Assembly: GCA_947625465.1 (NCBI GenBank) | Contig: CANQOK010000019.1 | Span: 1 to 39,390 of the forward strand | Source of the DNA: an uncultured Lachnospiraceae bacterium | Lineage (GTDB): Bacteria > Bacillota > Clostridia > Lachnospirales > Lachnospiraceae | Direction: 5' to 3' | DNA: 39,390 nt | Shown here: piece by piece, positions 7,689 through 15,854 of the stretch | How the letters are laid out: every line of letters starts with the position of its first letter | Position numbering within the stretch: position 1 is the stretch's first letter | Translations under genes and position numbers: made by a program | Notes under the pieces: model-generated | Databases searched by the model: none | What the model was told of the DNA's origin: nothing | Seen by the model: only the letters and a program-made list of their open reading frames with translations

Positions 7689-10600
7689 AACTATTTTACG
7701 GAAGATACATTTGGTAAACTGGTATGGGTTCAGTAACATAACAATTCCTGTTTCTGAGAATCTGACATTGATTTCCGGGGAGAATGAATGCGGTAAGTCT
7801 ACTATATTGGATGCCATTAAGTATGCGTATACAGGAGACACACAGTTTAATAAGGCGACAAATGGCTATAATACCGGTGTTGGAAAACGAAATTTAGTAT
7901 CTTATACGCGCTGTCTGGTGGATGCCAGCGCCGGAATCTATGCAAGACCCGCGGAAAAAATACCGGTAGTATATACCCACATTGCTATGGAATATTATGA
8001 TCAGATCAATGACAATCCATTTGTACTGGGAGTTGTAATTGAGACGGCTGTGACAGATGTCAGAGGGACATACTGGTATGCGCTGGACGGAAAAACAATC
8101 GATCATGTCTCCTTTGTTTATCAGGATGGTTCCGTTATAAAGCCTTATGATGCATCCGGCTTTCAAAAGAAGCATGGGGTGCAGATGAAAAATAAGAAAG
8201 AAGGGATTACGCTGTTTATGCAAATGATAGGGCTTAAGCTGCCTTATCAGGAGGTGTCTAAATATCAAAGAAAACTTAGAAATATCATGGCATATAACCC
8301 TGCCGCGAAAATCCAGGAATTTATTAAGGAGTCTGTGTTAGAAGAACACAATATTAATTTTGATAAACTGAAGGAAGCTAAGAAGAATATTGAACAGATC
8401 AACGGCAGCCTGGAGCAGATCAACCAGGAATTGCAGGATTTGGATTCTATTCTGGGGGATTATGATGAACATGATAAGAAGGCGCTTAGATTAAAAATAG
8501 ATGATATAAAGAAGAAATACAAAGAACTGTTACAATGCCAGAGAGAGATTCATGAAGCGGAAGAGACCATTCAAAAGAATACGATTACCTGTGAGGCGCT
8601 GGCAAAAACGATTTCCGCCCAGGATCAGGAAATTGAGAACCTTGACATATCCTACTCAGAAACAAAAAGGGCACTGCTGGACCTGGATGTGTCTAAAGCA
8701 ATCAGTGCGTCAGAACAGTTGATTCATTCGTATGAAGCACAGCTTGCTGTGTTGAATCAGGAAAAAGATAAACTGGAAATGTTTCAGAAACAAATGCAGA
8801 AGGTTGTCAGCCAATTGACGGAAGCGGGTGTGGAAATACAGGATGTCAATATGGTTGCTATGTTGACTTCAGAAGAAATTAAAATAGCAGAAAAGCAGAG
8901 GTTTATCGATTCCTTAAAGGAAGAAATACGAAAATGCAGGGATCGGCTGATTGCTGACAGGGCACTGCTGAATCAGGAGTTGGAAAGCCTTCAGCAAGAA
9001 TTGATCGAGCAGAGCGGCATTATTGAAAACTGTAATAAAAACAGATTCAATTATGCCCATGTTCAGGAACAGATGGAACTGATCAAAGAGATCAATCGTG
9101 AATTTCGGAAACGCGGAATTCATGAGGAAGCACACATGGCATGTGAATATGTGGTAGAATTAAAGGATGAAAACTGGAGGGATGCCATAGAGGCATTTTT
9201 GGGGGTTCATCGGTATGCCATTATCGTTTCCAAAGAGGTGTTTGATGTTGCGAACGCGGTATTAGACCAGTCGAGGCATCGCTATGTAGAGTTAGTAAAT
9301 ACAAAACGATTAATGGCAAGGTCTCTTGAATGTGAGGAGGACTCGGTATTTTACTATCTGCAGATTGAAAATGAAACAGCGGCAAATTATTTTAAGTTCT
9401 GGTTAGGAAGAATTCATGCGGTTGCCATTGAGAGAGTACCTGATTTTGATAATGCAATGTCGAAAGAGGGGAAGTTAAGCCGAAATATGGCGGTAACGTA
9501 TATTAATATAAAAAAGATAAGAAGCTATTGCCTGGGAAGTCAGGCCATAGAGTTAAACAAAAGAACTGCGGAGAAACGATTGCAGGAATTGGAAAACAGA
9601 GAAACGGAGATTGTTTCAAAGCAACAAAAACTGCAGGATCGATCAGAGTATTTACAGGCAGGTCTGGATTGTTTTAAAGAATATAATCTGGATGCGCATA
9701 AGGAAGCCAAAAAAGTAGGAGTAAGCCTGAATGAAGAGAGAAGCCATTATCGGGAATTGCTGGAAGCGCAGAAAAATAATGCGGAGTTTATAGCATTAAA
9801 TGAGCGGGTATCTGAACTCGGAAATCAATTGAACGCCCAAAAGAAACTTCGCGATGAGAATCTGTCCCAAAAGACTGTTTTGGAGGCAAACAGTTCCGCA
9901 AAAAAAGAAACAGTTCAGAAGCTACAGATAGAGGAAACCGCAAAACAGGCAGAATTAGAGAAAGAACGCATAACCGGTAACTCAGTGGTAGAAAAAGCGA
10001 TGGAAGAATTCGATGGATACTTATCCGGTGAGAACCGGAACGGTGGATTGATGCAGCCTGAGTCAAAAACAAGGACAGACCGCCGGGTCCGGGAATTGGA
10101 GGCCAGCATTTTAGGCAAGCAGCAGACTTATAATAATCGGAAACAGGAAGTTGATAAATTGCCGATCGGATTGAACTGTGAAGCAGATTATCAGAGAAGA
10201 AGAGGAAAAATCTGGATTGATGATCTGCAGGGCATTCAGAAAAAACTGAAAGAACAGACCCTGATATACGAACGGATATTTAAAAGGGAATTTGTACTTA
10301 ATATTTATGAGACGGCAAGGGACGCAAGAAGCGATATTTCGGATATTAATAAGGAGCTGCGAAAGCTTCAGTTTTCAACAAAATATCAGTTCGACGTCAA
10401 AATGCTGAATGATAATTCTGATTATGCGAAGATTCTGCGTTATGCGGAATATTTGCAGGATACCAACAATATGTCGGACGGGCAGTTGTCATTTACCGGT
10501 CTTATGGGATATGAAAATGATGAAGTTGAAACAAGAGAGAAGGAAATCCGGAATATTATTAATAAGATCATTGACCACAATGATATGGCGGAAATTAAAA

Positions 10601-10995
10601 GGTTTGCGGATTATAGAAATTATATGAGTTATGAGATCATTATCAACAATGATGAGGTAAAAGATGGAAAACTGTCAAGGCAGGTCGGATATAACTCAGG
10701 GGCGGGAACGCAGATCCCATATACATTGATCCTGTCTGCGGCTTTGTCTATGCTGTACAATGTAAGAATCAATTCTGTGCGATTAATTTTTATTGACGAA
10801 CCATTTGAGAAGATGAGCGATCACAATATAAAATTGATGTTGGAGTTCTTTAAAAACCAGAATTTTCAGGTGATATTCTGCGCACCGCCTAATAAGTTAG
10901 AGTCGATCGGCAGTGAGTGCGGCGTGATCATTCCGGTTCTTAAAATCAGCAATGATAATATGCAGATAGGAAAGGTAAAGTTCCATGAGCAGTAA
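7681..10995 (+). CDS. jetC: Wadjet protein JetC (SMC/MukB-like ATPase)
   Basis: A ~1104-residue SMC-like motor. The N-terminal head has Walker A GENECGKST at residues 33-41. Long coiled coils flank a hinge-like region near 490-600 (ENWRDAIEAFLGVHRYAIIV). The C-terminal head has a signature-like NSGAGTQIPYTLIL near 1005 and Walker B LIFIDEP with Asp1039-Glu1040. In Wadjet, JetC drives ATP-dependent loop extrusion along DNA so that small closed circles are sensed and cut by JetD. ATG at 7681 (GAGG at 7671-7674, 6 nt away) is preferred over GTG at 7669, which lies before that site. It overlaps jetB by 8 bp and jetD by 11 bp. Both nucleotide-binding motifs look intact. Confidence 0.92.
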   Translation: MNKTILRKIHLVNWYGFSNITIPVSENLTLISGENECGKSTILDAIKYAYTGDTQFNKATNGYNTGVGKRNLVSYTRCLVDASAGIYARPAEKIPVVYTHIAMEYYDQINDNPFVLGVVIETAVTDVRGTYWYALDGKTIDHVSFVYQDGSVIKPYDASGFQKKHGVQMKNKKEGITLFMQMIGLKLPYQEVSKYQRKLRNIMAYNPAAKIQEFIKESVLEEHNINFDKLKEAKKNIEQINGSLEQINQELQDLDSILGDYDEHDKKALRLKIDDIKKKYKELLQCQREIHEAEETIQKNTITCEALAKTISAQDQEIENLDISYSETKRALLDLDVSKAISASEQLIHSYEAQLAVLNQEKDKLEMFQKQMQKVVSQLTEAGVEIQDVNMVAMLTSEEIKIAEKQRFIDSLKEEIRKCRDRLIADRALLNQELESLQQELIEQSGIIENCNKNRFNYAHVQEQMELIKEINREFRKRGIHEEAHMACEYVVELKDENWRDAIEAFLGVHRYAIIVSKEVFDVANAVLDQSRHRYVELVNTKRLMARSLECEEDSVFYYLQIENETAANYFKFWLGRIHAVAIERVPDFDNAMSKEGKLSRNMAVTYINIKKIRSYCLGSQAIELNKRTAEKRLQELENRETEIVSKQQKLQDRSEYLQAGLDCFKEYNLDAHKEAKKVGVSLNEERSHYRELLEAQKNNAEFIALNERVSELGNQLNAQKKLRDENLSQKTVLEANSSAKKETVQKLQIEETAKQAELEKERITGNSVVEKAMEEFDGYLSGENRNGGLMQPESKTRTDRRVRELEASILGKQQTYNNRKQEVDKLPIGLNCEADYQRRRGKIWIDDLQGIQKKLKEQTLIYERIFKREFVLNIYETARDARSDISDINKELRKLQFSTKYQFDVKMLNDNSDYAKILRYAEYLQDTNNMSDGQLSFTGLMGYENDEVETREKEIRNIINKIIDHNDMAEIKRFADYRNYMSYEIIINNDEVKDGKLSRQVGYNSGAGTQIPYTLILSAALSMLYNVRINSVRLIFIDEPFEKMSDHNIKLMLEFFKNQNFQVIFCAPPNKLESIGSECGVIIPVLKISNDNMQIGKVKFHEQ

Positions 10996-12202
10996 AGATT
11001 ATAAAAAAATAATGATCGAAAGTCTGCTGAAAAAATATAATAACCGATATGCGAAGAACATCAATACAAACAGGAGAATCATTTTAAAACCTTCAGAAAT
11101 ATATAAAAATTATACCAGGAATAATGCGGAAATAATGGAGAAACAGCACCTCAATGAGGCGATCTCAGAACTTTTGCGCCTGGGATTTGTCACTGTGGAC
11201 TATTTAAAATTCAGTGAAGATGTAGAAAAAATCTATCTTTCCGCAGAAAAACTGGATGCTATTTATGAGTATCTGAAAGAAGAGTATGCGATCATTCCGC
11301 AAAGTATGCTTTCCAGACAGGTAAAAGAAATGGTGGGTGCATATCTCTGCAAGGGCGAAATTGTACAAAAATATTGTAATGAGATCCTTACGCAGATTGA
11401 AGATCCCAGATTTCCAATTGACGCCGCGAGAATTGAAGCGAATTTAAAAATGCTGGATTTTCTGGAAAAAAACAATGAAAATCTGTATGTACGTGAAGTC
11501 TCTACGCTGGTATACGGTGATTCGAAGTGGTTTGAAAGGAATAATTATGACGAAATATGCGCCTTTTTAGGTAATATTGACGGATTGCCTGTAGAAGAAG
11601 GAGAAAGAAATGATGCTGTATTAGGACTTTTTCACGTTGCTCCCGCAGAACAGGAAATCTTTATTAAAGGCGCCTGGAAGCTTGAATGGAATGAATTTGT
11701 CCTGGAAACTGCAAAGCTTCGGGGAGGAGTTGCAATTGCAACGAGCGATATTGAACATGTACAAAGGATTACAGTCAACGCAGCGGAACTGATGACGATT
11801 GAAAACAAGACGTCCTACCAAAGAATGAAAGACGACAGCTGTGCAATGATGTACTTAGGCGGATTTGCGAATCGCCATCAGCTGCAGTTTTTGAAGAAAG
11901 TAATTCATGACAATCCGGATCTGATCTTTCGACATTTTGGAGATATCGATATTGGCGGTTTCCTGATTCACAGGCATCTTTGCAGGGAAACGAATATAGA
12001 ATTTCTGTTATACTGCATGGGTATTCCACAACTAAAGGATGAAAGATTTCAGCATTGTTTGAAAAAATTAACTGATAATGATGTGGTCAGACTGGAAGCT
12101 TTAGCAAATGATGCGGCCTATCGTGAAGTGTTAATGTATATGAAAGAACACAATGTAAAGCTGGAACAGGAAATTATCAGTTATTACCTGAAACGGAGTT
12201 AA
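10985..12202 (+). CDS. jetD: Wadjet protein JetD (Toprim-type nuclease, DUF2220)
   Basis: A 405-residue protein matching JetD, the topoisomerase VI/Spo11-like nuclease that cleaves circular plasmid DNA. An N-terminal winged-helix-like part (~1-100) is followed by a C-terminal Toprim-like domain. That domain has a conserved glutamate in TIENKTSYQRM (Glu273) and a DxD in FGDIDIGGF (Asp320, Asp322), the metal-binding residues expected for catalysis. The start overlaps the jetC end by 11 bp, and a hairpin terminator follows 36 bp after the stop, so this closes the operon. All key residues seem present, so the system appears functional. Confidence 0.9.
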   Translation: MSSKDYKKIMIESLLKKYNNRYAKNINTNRRIILKPSEIYKNYTRNNAEIMEKQHLNEAISELLRLGFVTVDYLKFSEDVEKIYLSAEKLDAIYEYLKEEYAIIPQSMLSRQVKEMVGAYLCKGEIVQKYCNEILTQIEDPRFPIDAARIEANLKMLDFLEKNNENLYVREVSTLVYGDSKWFERNNYDEICAFLGNIDGLPVEEGERNDAVLGLFHVAPAEQEIFIKGAWKLEWNEFVLETAKLRGGVAIATSDIEHVQRITVNAAELMTIENKTSYQRMKDDSCAMMYLGGFANRHQLQFLKKVIHDNPDLIFRHFGDIDIGGFLIHRHLCRETNIEFLLYCMGIPQLKDERFQHCLKKLTDNDVVRLEALANDAAYREVLMYMKEHNVKLEQEIISYYLKRS

Positions 12203-12238
12203 CAAGAAGCAAAAAAGCCGGTATTTGATTCATATTTG

Positions 12239-12280
12239 CCGCCTGTCAGGGGAAGACTACTGACAGGCGGTTCTTTGTCT
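12239..12280 (+). terminator. Terminator of the jetABCD operon
   Basis: A perfect 11-bp stem, CCGCCTGTCAG (12239-12249) and CTGACAGGCGG (12260-12270), has a 10-nt loop and is followed by TTCTTTGTCT. Confidence 0.85.
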
Positions 12281-12323
12281 CAAAAAATACCTTTTGTAAG
12301 ACACAAAAAGTTCACAAAAATTA

Positions 12324-12350
12324 TTAGCACTCACTATTGACGAGTGCTAA
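12324..12350 (+). promoter_or_regulatory. CIRCE operator (HrcA binding site)
   Basis: Exact CIRCE consensus: TTAGCACTC (12324-12332), a 9-nt spacer, GAGTGCTAA (12342-12350). HrcA binding here represses transcription until heat shock or misfolded protein load withdraws it. The element overlaps the -35 box of the hsp20 promoter. Confidence 0.95.
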
Positions 12351-12365
12351 TAAATGTGTTATAAC
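12337..12365 (+). promoter_or_regulatory. hsp20 promoter
   Basis: TTGACG (12337-12342) and TATAAC (12360-12365) with a 17-nt spacer. The -35 box lies inside the CIRCE spacer and right arm, so HrcA would occlude polymerase. Confidence 0.8.
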
Positions 12366-12411
12366 ACAGGTATAACAAAAAACAAAACAAAATGAAAAGG
12401 AGAGATGACCT

Positions 12412-12885
12412 ATGTTGAGACCCAGTATTTTTGGAGATAATTTATTTGACAATTTCTTTGATAACTTTTTTGATTTTCCCGCATTCCCCAATAAGGAGAT
12501 AAATAAGGCGGAGAAGGAATTGTACGGACGCCACGCAGCGCATATCATGAAGACGGATGTGCGGGAGCATGACGATCACTATGAGGTAGACGTCGATCTG
12601 CCGGGCTTTCAGAAGGATGAACTTTCGCTGGAGCTGAAGGATGGCTATCTGATGATCAGCGCAGCCAAGAGCCTTGATAAGAGCGAGACAGAGGAGAAAA
12701 CCGGAAGATATATCCGCCAGGAGCGGTATGCAGGCAGCGTAAGCAGATCCTTCTACGTCGGCGAAGAGGTACGGCAGGAGGATATCCACGCCAAGTATGA
12801 GAACGGCGTGCTGCAGCTGTCCATTCCGAAGGTTGAGAAGAAGCCGCAGGTAGAGGAGAAGAAATACATTGCCATTGAGGGCTAA
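12412..12885 (+). CDS. Small heat-shock protein, Hsp20/alpha-crystallin family
   Basis: A 157-residue ATP-independent chaperone that holds unfolding proteins. After a Phe-rich N-terminal arm (FDNFFDNFFDFPAFP) the alpha-crystallin domain spans ~42-140. It contains YEVDVDLPGFQKDELSLEL and ends in the family signature YENGVLQLSIPK. ATG at 12412 follows AAGGAG. Transcription is from a CIRCE-controlled promoter 50 bp upstream, placing it in the HrcA regulon, and it is monocistronic because a terminator follows. Length is normal for clostridial Hsp18/Hsp20. Confidence 0.95.
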   Translation: MLRPSIFGDNLFDNFFDNFFDFPAFPNKEINKAEKELYGRHAAHIMKTDVREHDDHYEVDVDLPGFQKDELSLELKDGYLMISAAKSLDKSETEEKTGRYIRQERYAGSVSRSFYVGEEVRQEDIHAKYENGVLQLSIPKVEKKPQVEEKKYIAIEG

Positions 12886-12917
12886 GCCTCTTTGCATGAA
12901 ACGTAACGTAAGGGCAG

Positions 12918-12967
12918 CGGCCCGGAATCGAAGCAGTTTGAACTGTCAGGTTCCGGGCTGTTTTTTT
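12918..12967 (+). terminator. Terminator of hsp20
   Basis: A 12-bp GC-rich stem pairs 12918-12929 (CGGCCCGGAATC) with 12949-12960 (GGTTCCGGGCTG, two G-U pairs) and is followed by seven Ts. Confidence 0.9.
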
Positions 12968-13001
12968 ATGGACGAAGACGGACAGAAATAAAAAGATTGG
13001 A

Positions 13002-13030
13002 TTGTAAATAATCCGATAAAATGGTATATT
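13002..13030 (+). promoter_or_regulatory. azlCD promoter
   Basis: TTGTAA (13002-13007) and TATATT (13025-13030) with a 17-nt spacer, about 45 bp before azlC. Confidence 0.5.
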
Positions 13031-13075
13031 GAAAATACAGAAAATGGATGCGATCAAAATAAGTGAGGATGATTT

Positions 13076-13789
13076 ATGAACCGAAAAGCTGCTTTTACTG
13101 CCGGTATCCGGGATGGAATCCCGATTTTTCTCGGTTATCTTGCAGTTTCTTTTACATTTGGGATCATGGCAAAGAATACCGGACTTTCCGTGTGGCAGGC
13201 AGTGCTGATGTCTGCTTCCAATGTGACAAGCGCCGGACAATTTGCCGGATTGTCTCTGATTTCTACCGGCGCGGCGCTGAGCGAGATGGCGGCCACACAG
13301 CTGGTGATCAATCTGCGGTACAGCCTGATGTCCTGTTCTCTGTCTCAGAAAATAGACAGCCGGGTTCCGTTTTTCCACCGGTTTTTGATCGCGTTTGGCG
13401 TGACAGATGAGATCTTCGGCGTTTCCGTAAGCAAGCCGGGTTATGTAAGTCCGGTTTATTTCTATGGACTCATCGGGATCTCCGTGCTGGGCTGGGTTGG
13501 CGGCACTTTTCTGGGAACCGCAGCGGGAAGCTGGCTTCCGGCCCGGGTGATCAGCGCGCTGAGTATCGCCCTGTATGGGATGTTCCTCGCGATCATTATT
13601 CCGCCGGCCCGTATCAGTAAGGTGGTTGCGGGGATTGTTGTGATCGCCATGCTGCTGAGTCTGGTCTTTACGGTGACTCCGCTGTTAAAGGAAATTTCCG
13701 AAGGATTCCGGATCATTATTTTGACACTGCTGATTGCAGGAGGCGCGGCGATTTTCTTCCCGCTTCCCGACAGGCCGGAATCAGACTGA
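13076..13789 (+). CDS. azlC: AzlC family branched-chain amino-acid exporter subunit
   Basis: A 237-residue integral membrane protein with the AzlC N-terminal signature (AAFTAGIRDGIPIFLGYLAV followed by SFTFGIMA) and about 7 hydrophobic helices. Segments ASNVTSAGQF and LVINLRYSLMS are typical of the family. AzlC works with small AzlD as a two-component exporter of branched-chain amino acids and analogues. The start at 13076 has GAGG upstream. azlD follows 40 bp later. Length is normal. Confidence 0.93.
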   Translation: MNRKAAFTAGIRDGIPIFLGYLAVSFTFGIMAKNTGLSVWQAVLMSASNVTSAGQFAGLSLISTGAALSEMAATQLVINLRYSLMSCSLSQKIDSRVPFFHRFLIAFGVTDEIFGVSVSKPGYVSPVYFYGLIGISVLGWVGGTFLGTAAGSWLPARVISALSIALYGMFLAIIIPPARISKVVAGIVVIAMLLSLVFTVTPLLKEISEGFRIIILTLLIAGGAAIFFPLPDRPESD

Positions 13790-13829
13790 TCAGAAAGGAG
13801 AGCCGTGCGGAAGGCGCGCGGGACTTAGA

Positions 13830-14141
13830 ATGAAAACAAGTATTTACCTGTATATTGCGGTCATGGCAGCCGTTACCTATCTGATCCGTATGCTGCCGCT
13901 GACCTTGATCCGAAGGGAAATTAAAAACAGATTTATCCGCTCGTTCTTATACTATGTACCGTATGCGACGCTTGCGGTCATGACTTTTCCGGCGATCCTG
14001 ACGGCTACCTCCAACAGCTATGCCTCGGCGGCCGGATTTGTGACGGCGCTGGTTCTGGCTTATCAGCGGAAAAGTATGGTCGTCGTCGCGCTGCTCGCCA
14101 GCGCTGTCGTCTTTGCGGCGGAACTGCTGCTCGGCCTTTAA
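13830..14141 (+). CDS. azlD: AzlD family branched-chain amino-acid transport protein
   Basis: A 103-residue membrane protein with three to four hydrophobic helices and the AzlD signature TYLIRMLPLTLIRREI followed by YYVPYATLAVMTFPAIL. It partners AzlC. ATG at 13830 is the first plausible start; the AAAGGAG at about 13794 is too far away to serve it, so initiation is probably weak or coupled to azlC. No terminator separates it from upp. Confidence 0.9.
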   Translation: MKTSIYLYIAVMAAVTYLIRMLPLTLIRREIKNRFIRSFLYYVPYATLAVMTFPAILTATSNSYASAAGFVTALVLAYQRKSMVVVALLASAVVFAAELLLGL

Positions 14142-14199
14142 GGGATTTGGGAATTTTTATATAAAAACAATAAACAAACAGTTTGGATAGGAGGTAAAA

Positions 14200-14828
<629 letters not shown>

Positions 14829-14836
14829 GGGGCTGG

Positions 14837-15724
14837 ATGATGTATGAACTGATACAGGTTTCAGACCGGAGTTATTACATTCAGAGTCCGGCGAAGATCG
14901 GACTGGTGCGTCTGGAGGATTCGGAAGTCTGCCTGATCGACAGCGGAAATGACAAGGAAGCGGGGCGCAGGGTTCGCCGGATCCTGGATGAAAATAACTG
15001 GCGGCTGAGAGCAATCTATAATACCCACTCCAACGCGGATCATATCGGGGGCAATCAGTATTTGCAGAGACAGACAGGCTGCAGGATCTACGCGCCCGGC
15101 ACGGAATGTGATTTTACAAGACATCCGATCCTGGAGCCGGCCTTTTTGTACGGCGGCTTCCCCTGTAAGGATCTGCGGCACAAATTTTTGCTCGCCCAGG
15201 AGAGTAACGCGGAGCCGCTGACAGAGGACAACCTCCCGGATGGATTGGAAATGATCCCGCTGCCGGGACATTTCTTTGATATGGTGGGTTTTCGGACGCC
15301 GGATGATGTGGTATATCTGGCGGACTGCCTGGCCGGCGAAACGGCGCTGGAAAAATATCAGATCAGTTTCCTCTATGATGTGGAGGCGTACTTAAAGACG
15401 CTGGAGCGGGTAAAATCCATGCAGGCCAGACTGTTTATTCCGGCGCATGCGGAAGCGACAGAGAAGATTGCCGGTCTGGCGCAGGCCAATATCGACAAGG
15501 TATGGGAGATTTCGGAACGGATTGAACGGATCTGCGGGGAGCCTGTCTCCTTTGAACGGATTTTGCAGAAACTGTTTACGGAATATGGACTCAGCATGAA
15601 TTTTGAACAGTATGTATTGGTAGGCAGTACGGTGCGGTCTTATCTGGCGTGGATGAAGGACGCCGGCAGGCTGGAGGTTTTGTTTGAACAGAATCAGCTG
15701 CTCTGGCATGCCTGTGAAAATTAG
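14837..15724 (+). CDS. MBL-fold metallo-hydrolase
   Basis: A 295-residue metallo-beta-lactamase-fold hydrolase, probably cytoplasmic. Metal-binding motifs are present: THSNADHIGG (residues ~64-73), PGHFFDMVG, VVYLADC and IPAHAE. The usual HxHxDH motif reads HSNADH, with Asn in place of the second His, so the first metal site is altered. This may define a subfamily rather than inactivation. The C-terminal ~80 residues form an additional helical region. Substrate unknown; glyoxalase II-like or thioesterase chemistry is possible. The start lies 9 bp after the upp stop (ATG at 14837 or 14840), suggesting co-transcription. Confidence 0.85.
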   Translation: MMYELIQVSDRSYYIQSPAKIGLVRLEDSEVCLIDSGNDKEAGRRVRRILDENNWRLRAIYNTHSNADHIGGNQYLQRQTGCRIYAPGTECDFTRHPILEPAFLYGGFPCKDLRHKFLLAQESNAEPLTEDNLPDGLEMIPLPGHFFDMVGFRTPDDVVYLADCLAGETALEKYQISFLYDVEAYLKTLERVKSMQARLFIPAHAEATEKIAGLAQANIDKVWEISERIERICGEPVSFERILQKLFTEYGLSMNFEQYVLVGSTVRSYLAWMKDAGRLEVLFEQNQLLWHACEN

Positions 15725-15791
15725 CCGGATGACAGCTGCTGCGGGATTTTGACGCGGCTCCGCCGGCCATGTAAAATAATACAGAAACAGA

Positions 15792-15838
15792 AAACGGGCA
15801 TCCGTTCCTTACGGTTCGGATACCCGTTTATTTTATTG
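15792..15838. terminator. Bidirectional terminator between convergent genes
   Basis: AAACGGGCATCCG (15792-15804) pairs with CGGATACCCGTTT (15817-15829) with one mismatch or wobble. T-rich tracts follow on both strands, serving the MBL gene and the leftward ABC transporter. Confidence 0.85.
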
Positions 15839-15854
15839 TTATCAATTCAAAATA

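Noticed and set aside
12656-13378. 240-codon open frame on the reverse strand
   Set aside because: Spans hsp20, its terminator and azlC in antisense; composition is not protein-like.
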